Source: Poecilobothrus nobilitatus (lineage: Eukaryota > Arthropoda > Insecta > Diptera > Dolichopodidae). Taken from it: a DNA stretch of 64,000 bases. The position numbers and the translations under genes were made by a program. Shown piece after piece: positions 47,221 through 57,900 of the stretch. The stretch is from the NCBI GenBank assembly GCA_947095535.1, contig OX352772.1:317016018-317080017 (forward strand), written 5' to 3'. Position 1 is the first letter of the stretch. Each line of letters opens with the position of its first letter. Under the pieces are notes generated by a model that made no database searches, was not told where the DNA came from, and was given only the letters and a program-made list of their open reading frames with translations.

Positions 47221-48400
47221 TAGGGTGTTCAAAATTGAGGTATCATTTTGATTTTGCCGCCATTTTTTTTCTACCTGGAACTTTTATACGAGGTTTCTTT
47301 AGGTATATTCTAAATACATTCCGGTTAGTTAATATGGAACGTTACACGAAGGAACAACGTGTTTTTGTTATTACAACATTTGTTGAAAATGGTAAAAGTT
47401 TTCAAGATGTAATTTGGAAATTTCGAACATAATTTGGTAGAGAAAATGCTCCAACAAAGCGTGCCATCAAGCTGATGGTTGATGAATTTCTAGAAACTGG
47501 ATCTGTTCTTGATAACAGAGGCAACATTTATCAACGTAGTGGCCGTTCAACCGAGAATGTAGCAGCTGTGAGCAGAAGTGTTGGAGAAGATCCAAAAACT
47601 TCCATTCGTCATCGTTCGCAGCAATTAAACATCAAACCATCCACATTATTCAACATTTTGCATCGTGATCTCCATTTAAAGGCTTATAAGATCCAGCTGA
47701 CGCAAGAATTAAAACCAACTGACCATGCATTATGTCGGCAATTCGTTTCTTGGGCAATCGAAAAACAAGAAGAAAATGAGAATTCTTTTAACAAAATAAT
47801 CTTCACCGACGAAGCTCATGGGGTGAAGAGAATCCAAGGGTTATCTTAGACCAACCAGTACATTCATAAAGAGTTACGGTTTGGTGTGGTTTGTGGTCAG
47901 GAGGAATCATCGGACCATATTTTTTGAAAACGCAAATGGAAATGAAAATCACGGTCAATGGAAATCACTACAGAGAGATGATCCGAAGCTTTTTGTGGCG
48001 GGAAATTGATGATTTGGACGTAGAGAATATGTGGTTTCAACAGGAGACGGTGCCATTTGCCACACAGCAAGAGAAACAATGAATCTTTTGAAGGAAAAGT
48101 TCGAAGATCGCATTATTTCTCGTAGAGGAGGAGTGATGTGGCCACCAAGATCGTGCGATTTGACACCGTTGGATTTTTTTTTGTGGGGTTTTGTAAAATC
48201 GAAAGTGTACAGCAATAATCCCACAACAATTCAAGAGCTTAAAAACAACATTATCGAGCAGATTTCAACCATTGAGAACAGTTTATTGGACAACGTGATT
48301 CAGAATTTTGGTAAAAGATTGGAAGCCTAATCCCGTTATTGCTCCAAAAGACATTAAAAGTTCATATTATATTAAATGTAATAAATAGTTCACAATTCAC
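47221..48400 (+). mobile_element. Broken mariner transposon, DD41D type
   Basis: Starts at a TA followed by GGGTGTTCAAAATTGAGGTA, a plausible left terminal inverted repeat. The matching right repeat was not found, so the right boundary is approximate. It contains the disrupted transposase at 47334-48330. Confidence 0.75.
47334..48330 (+). pseudogene. mariner (DD41D, rosa-like) transposase pseudogene
   Basis: Begins MERYTKEQRVFVITTFVENG and ends NVIQNFGKRLEA. It contains the helix-turn-helix region (about 1-120), IIFTDEAH with the first catalytic Asp, DGAICHTARE with the second, and WPPRSCDLTPLDFFLWG with the third. Counting from the Asp of DGAICH to the Asp of PLDFF gives 41 residues between, that is DD41D, the spacing of the rosa branch rather than classical DD34D mariners. 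A TAA after KFRT (47430), one after QGLS and a change of frame around 47880-48031 make it non-functional. The enzyme would have cut and pasted the element at TA sites. Confidence 0.85.
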
Positions 48401-50239
48401 ATTGTATTAAATAAGTCTTATATTAAATAAAAATTTATTGAACTTTAGGTTTTTGACTCGCGAATAATAAAACTCTGGCTAATTCAAATTCAATCTGTAC
48501 TTAAATATTTTTTTCAATTTTAAGAGACAGCATGAGATTTACGCAATTAGAATGAATTATGGCTAAGCAAAAATTTCAAAAAAAAAAAAAAAAAGAAAAA
48601 AAATATTGTGAGTTAATAGCTAAAATCCCCTTTTTATTTCCTTTAATTTCCGTAAAAATTGTTGATCTTTAAATGGTAAAAGCAAAAAAAAAAAAAATTA
48701 AAATTGCCTTTTCTTATATTTTTCACCACAGTTCATTACAAAATCTTTACGGTAGTATAATATGTACTTTAGTTAATTCATCGGTCGTAAAATGGTCAAA
48801 ATTTTTTTATTTTGTTTTTCATTTCTTACTGAATGATGATTCTAAAGAATAAGAGTTTTCTTCTTGTAATAAGTATTAAAATCTAAATCTTTAACTGATA
48901 AATTAAAAGATAAAAGAGTATAAAAAAAAAAATAGTTATTAATCGTCTTAGCGCTCTTATAACTAAATTAACTATTAAGTAGATTATAGGACTTTCATTT
49001 TTATTAATATTTGTTTTCTTTTTGTTTTTTTTTTTGTAACAAAAGAAAAGTTTATGTAAGAGACCGTATGGTTAATATATAAAATAAATCATTGAAGTCC
49101 TATAAATTTTCAAATATTCTCTTAATTTGATTTTTATTAATTAAATTTCGAATGTTACAGAAGTCAGAAAAAAATTGAAATAATTTCTATCACTTATATG
49201 CCTAGAATATAAAATAAATTTAATGAAAAATACAAAAAAAAATTTTAAATTACATAATTTATTAAATTTTTAATGTTAAATATTTTTCATTTCATAATTA
49301 TTACGTCTCATATTAATGATACAAATTAACAAAAGTGATTACGATCGAAAGAAATAATTAATGGAACTATATTTTTAACCAAAATTTGAAACTCTACCTG
49401 TATGTAACACTGAGTCAATTAATGAAAGTATTTTAAATATAAAACACATTTGTTTATTGACCATCATCATTATTTGTTTTAATTTGATGACCATGCATGC
49501 TGTATAAAATCAAGTTTAAAATCCAGCTTCTTAATTATTTCTTCATCTTTCAGTTAAAATCAATTTCTTAATCAATTCTTAAAGTTGATTCTAAGGATGG
49601 TGTAGTTACCATTTTATTTACTCTAGAAAAAAGTAGTAAAAAAAAAACTGCATATAAAGATTTTTCTGTAATAAACTAAAACAACTTTTTATAATTTTGT
49701 AAATAGAAAAAGACACAATTTATTTGCATTTTTATGAAATTTATTTTATAATTTATATTTCAAAACAATATAACTTTGAGATTTCTTTTTTAAAAAAAAA
49801 GCTAATTTTCAATAATAACTTATACTACAGTGAAAAATAAAATTTAACTATTGCTATTTAATTATTAAAAAAAAAATGTCATAAAAAATATATATATTTG
49901 CTTTGAATATAAATAACAGAAAAATAAAAACTTAATCTAAAAAATATCTTTAAAAATACATAACAATTAAAATTTTGAACTAGATTTTAACTTTAATTCA
50001 ACAAAATAAAAAACAAAAAGAAAAAAATGCAATCACAAAAAGTGAATTTTAATAAATTGTTTGGGGCAAAATTGTTCTTTTTTTTTTTTTTGTCTTTTAT
50101 TATAAAGTTAAGTGTAAAATTAAAGTCATGAATGCATATATATAATAAAATATCAAAGTTCATGACATGTTTTAAATATTTTTATATATTGAAATGATTC
50201 AATAAGAGAATTTTTTGCTTTAACTTAAAAAATTTTATT
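48401..50239. other. Downstream flank of Shark; no kinase exon seen
   Basis: AT-rich. Possible AATAAA signals for the minus strand lie at 50234-50239 and 50096-50101. I looked for kinase motifs (HRDL, DFG, DVWS) on the minus strand here and found none. Confidence 0.5.
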
Positions 50240-51949
50240 TTAAATTTTATCTTTTGTCACAATATTTTCAATATTATTATTGTCACATACCCTTTCAATA
50301 ATTGTATTAGATTCTATTTTAAAATTAAAATTACTACTAATACTATCATTACTTTCTAAGCTATTTCTAATTAAACCTAATGAATTATTTTCATCATTTG
50401 ATGATTGATTAATATCATTTTCAAATTTATTATTATCATTTAATAACTTACAAGATAAATCAATACTACTATTAGTATTAATACTATCATTATTTATAAT
50501 TTTTTTATCACTAATTAAATTATAATCGCAATCATCCGAATCATCTTTAATTTCATCAATTGATTCATAATGAGTATTTTCACTATTATTTAAATTTTCG
50601 TTATCGATTTCATTCACACATTCAAGATTATTTATTTCATTTATAGCACGATTATTTGTTGGAACCTTATATATTGGATCAACAAAATTAACTTGAAAAC
50701 AAAGATTTTTCATTAAATCACGTGCAGTTCTTATATTAAATTCTGGATCATTTAATTGTTGTTGTCTTATTAAATCATCAACATCATGAAATATTGAACG
50801 TGGTTTAACATTTGATCGTTGTTCCAATTGAGATAATTTATTTGGAGATTTATTTTTTGTTTTTCTTAAACTTCTCATACCATCAATAATAAAATTCTTT
50901 TTTGGTGATGTTTTTGAAAATCTTAAACTTGCAAAAATTGAATTATCACGTGGACTATTTTTTTCCAAATCATTTTTTTCATCACCAATTTCACTATCTA
51001 ATTGATTATTAGATGAATTACCAGAAGAAGATGATGGTGTTGGACTTCTTTCAAATAAACTACCAAGACGTTTTAATGCTTCATCACCGGGATGTGAAAA
51101 ATATCTAAGTGGTGTTTTTGATGAATTTTTTTCTGGAAGTTCTGGTACCGTTTCAACATTTAATGATTTAGTTTGTAAACGTTTCTTTTGAGCTTTAGGC
51201 ATTGTTGAAAATGCTGGTAATGGTGGTTTAGATTTTGGTGGAACTGGAAATCTTAAATTTACTGGTAAACCATCTGAAAATACTGAATAATGTTGTACCA
51301 AATGTTCTAATGATAAAAAATATGGTCCATCATCTAAATAATAATGTTGTATTGACTCGGATATAATAAAATGTTTAACCTGATTATCTGACCATAAACT
51401 TAAAGCATATCCAGATCTAGCTGATTGTCGAATTAGAAAAACACCTTCAGTTGAACATTTTTGCTTATCTTCTTCACTTAATTTTTCTACAGATTCAATA
51501 AGAATTTCTTTTTCTTCTATAACCGATTCAATATTTGCATAAATTTGATTTTGTTCAGATTTTTTAATTTTTCTTTTTTTCATTAATTTTTCTCTTAAAT
51601 TATTTTCATATTCTTGTACTAATTTATTAGCTTCTTGTCGGTCTAATGTTCCATGATACCAATGTATTCTTTTTGTTTTAGCCGGTTCAATAGAGTATCG
51701 TTTCAAATATTCAGCAATTTCAAAATGGCCTGCTTCAATAGCTAAATCAACCGGAAATTGAACTAATTTTGTTCTCGGCATTGTTGTGGCACCAGCTTTT
51801 AATAATAATTGAACTGCTTTCATATTACCAAATTTAGCAGCATCATGTAATGGTACATAACCAGTTTCAGAATTTCTCATATGAATTAAATTAGCATTTG
51901 AATCAATTAATGCTTTTATAAATCCAGATGATTTTGTTCTGCAAGCATA
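50240..51949 (-). CDS. Shark: Shark exon 4: ankyrin end, C-terminal SH2, long tail, stop
   Basis: The acceptor TTTACAG is followed by TATGCTTGC (YACRTKSS). It encodes the last ankyrin units, the second SH2 with an intact FLIR Arg372, a proline-rich PPKSKPPLPAF, and about 330 disordered residues to TAA at 50240-50242. The second SH2 has about 50 extra charged residues (about 312-363) between its first helix and FLIR. A donor-like GTAAGT lies inside the tail at 50452-50447 and could allow an alternative splice. Confidence 0.85.
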   Translation of the reverse strand, partial: YACRTKSSGFIKALIDSNANLIHMRNSETGYVPLHDAAKFGNMKAVQLLLKAGATTMPRTKLVQFPVDLAIEAGHFEIAEYLKRYSIEPAKTKRIHWYHGTLDRQEANKLVQEYENNLREKLMKKRKIKKSEQNQIYANIESVIEEKEILIESVEKLSEEDKQKCSTEGVFLIRQSARSGYALSLWSDNQVKHFIISESIQHYYLDDGPYFLSLEHLVQHYSVFSDGLPVNLRFPVPPKSKPPLPAFSTMPKAQKKRLQTKSLNVETVPELPEKNSSKTPLRYFSHPGDEALKRLGSLFERSPTPSSSSGNSSNNQLDSEIGDEKNDLEKNSPRDNSIFASLRFSKTSPKKNFIIDGMRSLRKTKNKSPNKLSQLEQRSNVKPRSIFHDVDDLIRQQQLNDPEFNIRTARDLMKNLCFQVNFVDPIYKVPTNNRAINEINNLECVNEIDNENLNNSENTHYESIDEIKDDSDDCDYNLISDKKIINNDSINTNSSIDLSCKLLNDNNKFENDINQSSNDENNSLGLIRNSLESNDSISSNFNFKIESNTIIERVCDNNNIENIVTKDKI

Positions 51950-54900
51950 CTGTAAAAACAAAATAATGAGATATGAAAATTTAATTTACAACATTAAACG
52001 TTAAAAGATTAAAACCGAATTTACAATATTATATTGCTTTAAAAAATTTTTCATATGAAATTTAAAATTCTAAAAACTTGCAATTTGTTATGCTTCTGCA
52101 TGAACTTAAAAACTTTAAATAACTAAATTTTTAATAAAATGAGTAATGAGACCAAACATTCTTGAATCAAAGTCTATATATTTTACTTTATTGTATATAT
52201 TTAAAAATTTATATACAATACACATTAGCAATAATAATAAAAAAGATGATAAAATTTTACTGTTATATCTAAGAATTAGTAGCGCTCTTTTATATTTTTT
52301 TTTTATTTTTTTTTAGATAAAATTGGAAAATGTATCATTGCATCTCTTACTGCACTTTATACTCTATCTACAGTCTACAGTCATATGGGAAAAAAAAGAA
52401 ACCAGATAACAATATTAAAAAACTTACATGTAATGGTGTATTCCCTGATGTATCTTTTGAAATTATTGTAGCACCAACTTTTAAAATACATTTAAATATT
52501 TTTTCACTACATTCATATAAACATGCTAAATGTGCTGCCGTTAAATCATCTTGATCACGTGCATTTATATTTCTTCCATCATCCTTTAATAATTCTAAAA
52601 TTCGTTTTTCATCATTTTCAGTTATGGCTTTATGTAATAAATTTGTCCGACCATGGCACAAAATATCTTTTGGTGGTATATCACCTTTTATTGGTATATT
52701 TAAATGTGTTATTAAAGCATTTGTGATAATATTTTTTGGATCACTATAATATTCAATAATTGTTTCAACACCATGAAATAATTTTGTTCCATTAATTGAA
52801 TAAAATGGATCTTCATTTTTTGGGTCTTTATGAATTTGATAATGAAATATTTCATTCTGTAAATTATTAAAAAAAAAAATTATTGAAGATATAAAAGAAA
52901 AAATTTTAAAATGCAATACACCAAATTGATTAGTCTCTCCTAGATGGGCACACTTTTTTTGCGGCAGTGATTCTTTTTTTTTTCAGATAATATTATTACA
53001 TGACGGGTTATAAATATGCCTACTACATAATTTCCACGCGATTTTACAGTATTGTTTTGCGGTAGATATATATGAATACAAATTTTGCCGATGACCTAGG
53101 TGGCCTAGTGGGTAAGAGCGTATAAAATACGCTGTAAACACCGAGAGAGTGTGGATTCGAATCTCACACACGTCGTAAGAGTTATTCCTCCTTACGACAT
53201 TTAACGCGACGCCTGAAAAGGAAAGGCTGTATAATTTCCTGTTTACATTTATGTGGCAGAGAAATGTACTAAAAAAAAAAAAAATTTTTTTTTGCCGCTC
53301 AAAAAATGCTGCTGAAAGCGATTTTCATTCAGTTTCTGCTACATTTTTATTATAAATAAACAATCATAACGAAGGAGAAAATGGAATACAAAATTGAAAA
53401 ATTAATTGAGTTTGTAAAAAAATATCCCTATATGATTTATTGAGCAAAGACATAAGAAAAAACATATGGAAAAAAATTGAGATTGAACTACATGAAAATT
53501 GTAATAAATACGAATTTTCATTATTTTTTTTTTTTTTGACATCTAATCGAATTTTTATATTTTCAGGACGGACACCTATGCTTATTCCGCACGATTCTGC
53601 ATCGATTTTATTTAGTGTCAGTCTGGAGAAATTTTAAAACGAACAATCTTAAAATATGAGAAAATTTAGATATTTATATTCACTTGTAAAATAAAAACTA
53701 AGTTATATGTGTCCAAGATTTGAGTGAACCGTATGTTTTATTTTTTGTTTGTTTTAAAAATACAGCTATAAATGTTATACTAGATTATACTTCTGTTATA
53801 TAATATTGTAAACAGTAAGGATTTTAAATATTAAATTAAATAAGGAATAATTTTGCCAATAAAGCTATGTAAAATTCCATAAATTTAATACGCATAAAAT
53901 AATTCTAAATAATTCTAATTTCTATTTTTACCGCCGGCGGAAAAAAGTGACAATCGATTTTTATTCAACTCTTTTTGTTGTTGTGACATAATGACATTTA
54001 AAAATTAAATTACAATTTATTGTTTAACACTTAAACAATGTTTAAACTCGATGGAAGATATTAGAGAAGCTAATAGAGGAAGTAAAATTGTGGGAAATTA
54101 TTTGTAATTTAAAACACACACATTACAAAAATGTAATAAAAAAAGACAGAAATAAATTAAATGAAAAAATATTCAATCTGGTTAATTTGAAAAAATGTTC
54201 TTCATCTTTTTCTTTCATTTGTGAAAAACCTTTGTTAAAAAATTCTTCTTCACGAGCCTCATTAATTTCTCTTACCCACTATCGTCGTTTAAATTTTTTT
54301 TCATTTCAGTAACAATTGCAACAATTGAAACTATTTTCAAAATTTTTAAAAGTTTGTCCATTTTTGAATTTACCTCGTTTACATTTTTTGTAAAATAAAA
54401 GTTTTGACATTAACAGCTGATTTCGCCACAGCCGTTTCTGACATTATTCTGTTTAAGAAGCGAAATTCCGTTGCCGTCGCCGGTTGTCGACATTATTCTG
54501 TTTATACCTTAACTTTCTTGTAAAATGATGTATTAAAATCTTTTCTTGTTTGTATTTATTTACATACCTGATATAAAACTGATAAAATTAAATCACCATC
54601 AACTAATGCATTTGGCATCACTAGGAAACTTCCATTTTGTGAATCATCTGTAATTAAAATTAATAAAATTTGCGTATTAAAAAAAAATCTTGTTATTAAT
54701 TATTATTACAAAATAATTTTTTTTTCTTTTAATAAATTTCAAAAAATATTCAAGGCTAAAAAATTAACGATTAATTTCAATAGTTATTATCTGGTATTGT
54801 ATTACTTCTTGTTTCCAATTTTTATTCCAAATTTTTTGACCTATTTGACAAAATAAATTCTTAACCTAGGTAATGTTATATTTTAAATTATTAAAAAAAA

Positions 54901-57900
54901 AAAAAGAATTAATTGAAACTGATAAGTAATAATTATAATATTTTTAAATATTGTTTAGCACAAAAAATATTAAGTATATAGGAAAATTTAAATTAAATAT
55001 CCCGACCTTTTAAATGATGATTCATTAAAATATTTACATTAAAATTAAATATTAAATAATTTTTTTTTATGGTTATTTATGAATGATGTAAAAATAAAAG
55101 CCAACATTATGTTCAAAAGTTCAAAAGTTTATCAAAATAAAAAACGTTAAAAAAAAAGCTTCGAAAATAACTTTATAAAAACAAAAAAGCAACTATAGGA
55201 TGCATTGAAATATATTTTTAAAATAATATACATTTTGTAATAGTTGCAACTAATTATTACATAACTATACATTCAATAATATAATTATATATTTATACAT
55301 TTTATATTAGACAGAATATACAGAACATAATATCATTGTGTGAAAGAGATAAAGCTAAAAAAATATCCATAAATATTCATGAAAGAATTGAAAATATCCA
55401 TGAAAGTTACAATAAATATCCAAGAAAATATCTTCTCTGCCACTTGACCTAAATTCATTTCGCCTAATGCCATTTTATAAAAAAGACTTATAGCAAAATG
55501 TCACTGTCAATCTCAAAATAACCAACTCTAAAATCTCTCCTACATAGTTATTTTTTAAGTATATATTGAAATAATAAATTTTTAAACTAAAATAAAAAAA
55601 AAATAAAAAATTTAATTCATTTTTAATTTTTTTTAAGAATTGTTCCTTTTTTTAGAAGTCTATTTACAAAATGTTCCTTTTGTTAAAAATTTATTTGCAA
55701 AATGTTCCTTTTGTTAAAAGTCCTATAAATCCTAAATGATATAAATCTTTTCTATCAAATGGTAAAATGTATTTTTTGCGAATTGGATGTTGGCAAACTG
55801 TCGGGTTCCCCGTAAATAATATATTTCTTACACAAAAACTTTTTGCACTCTACTATCCATTTTTATTAATAAATGACATTTAAATTTAGAAGTGTCAAAA
55901 ATAATAAATTGTGTGAAAGAAAATTTTTTGTTCATTAATCATTATTAAGAAATTAAGTATATTAAAATTTAAAATCACTATATAAAATAATTATTATTAA
56001 ATAAATATAAAAAATATAAAACATTAATAAATTATGGTTATGTAAAAAATTTTTATGTGTCAAAATTTTACTATAATATTTTTTCACCCTGATGAATCTT
56101 TTTGAAGTAAGCAGTCTTCGGCCAGACAATCATAGATTTTAGAGGAATTTACTAATTGGATGAACTTCTGTGACAAATTATCGGATTCATATAGGAAGGA
56201 TCGTTGTAAAAGCCTAAATGTAAGATTAGTCTACTTTCTCCTCTAACAAAAAACGATCTTTTAACAAAATATTATTACGAGTTTCATAGGAGAATCTGAA
56301 CGTTTATTATTTCTAAATATTATTTATAACTATCAAGTTCTGAATAATTTTTAATATTTGTTTGCCAATAATATTTAATAGCAACTCCGAAATAATCACT
56401 TTTTATCCATTATGTTTTTTGTTTCTACTCCGTTCGTGAATTCTTTTTATTCTTTTTATTCTTTTGCTATTCTTATATCCAATATACAAATGTACATATG
56501 TATCCAAAATCAAAAGATTAAATTCTTAAGTTATTATAAAAAAAATAACAGAAATCGAATATATTTTCTCATTGTAAGAAAGTTTCTTTGCAATTTTATC
56601 GTTTGTATCGACTGTCGTCGGTATCGTCTGTATTCTTATATACTAAAGCGGTATTGTAGTATGGACAATAGTGTTATTTATTACTCAACACCATCAGCTG
56701 TGCTTTAAGGGTTATTATGTCTGTTGTATGGGTATCGTGTATTTCATGTTTTAAATATGTCTAAAAAAAAATTTTTAAAGTAAAATTCTAAAAAATTTAA
56801 TCACATTTATATAACAAAAGACTTTCTTAATTTCCTGATTATTTTTTGCAACCAAGAATGCTGACTTAAACTATCTAATGTTGCACTAATAAATCTTACA
56901 CTTATTTTATTTTTCATTATGGCTTATTATTCAGTTGAAAAATATTTTTTCTATAGTGGTTTTAATTTAAAAAATTCAAATTACAAATATAAAATTAGTT
57001 TTATAAAAAAAAAAAAAATCTAAATCTATAAACATATTCTCTTCTGCTTATTTTTTTTTTTTATTGATAATGAAATAAAATTAAAAAAAAAAAACAATTA
57101 ATTATAAAATTTATATATTGTAAACAATTGGAGCAAAATTTATAATTATATTTAATATATATTTTTGAATTATGTATATTAAAAATTAAAAAAAAAAAAA
57201 AAATGATTCATAGTAAATATAAAATTAGTAGAGTATTGAATGAATCACATACAATTTTATGTGGTTTATAAGTTCTTTCAACTTTTAATTATTGATATGT
57301 ACATATTAAAACACAATAAAAAAAAAAACAAATCGCTTAAAGTCATTCAAAAATATTATGTAAATTTTTTAAATACACATTTATTACTTGAACATTTTTG
57401 AGTCATTATATTGTAATTAAAAGATTTTCCATTCATATTTATTTTGTTTTTTAATTGTATTAGATATTGCTCATAAATCTTATTTTAATTTTTTTTTTTT
57501 CTTTAATTACAGCCATTCAATTAAACAGACAACACAAGTAGTGGCGCTTAGTAATTAGTATTACTAGATATGATATAAGAATTCATTAAAAGGACGAATG
57601 ACATCAAAGTTGAAGAAACGCCAGAACTAACAAAAAAAAAAAAATAATTGATCAATTGTTGTTGAAATCTAATTTATTGCGGAAATTGCGGACATAATAA
57701 ATATGAAAATTTATGAATTTAAAATATACCTTATGTCACAGTTGCAGAAAAAAAATATGCATCGACCTCGGGTATATTTTTTTATCTGAGAAGTATGAAT
57801 AAAAATTGTGAAATGAACAAGCGCGCGCGCATAGAAATTTTCTATACAGTAATTTTTGTTCATAGAGGCAACAGTATATGTACAATTTATTTTGTACTTG

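Noticed and set aside
48340..48480. Right terminal inverted repeat of the mariner
   Set aside because: No sequence resembling the inverse of GGGTGTTCAAAATTGAGG was found; the right end appears lost or diverged.
56080..56400. Minus-strand protein-like stretch (possible LINE C-terminus)
   Set aside because: It contains readable pieces such as FGVAIKYYWQTN but no diagnostic motif, and stops are frequent.
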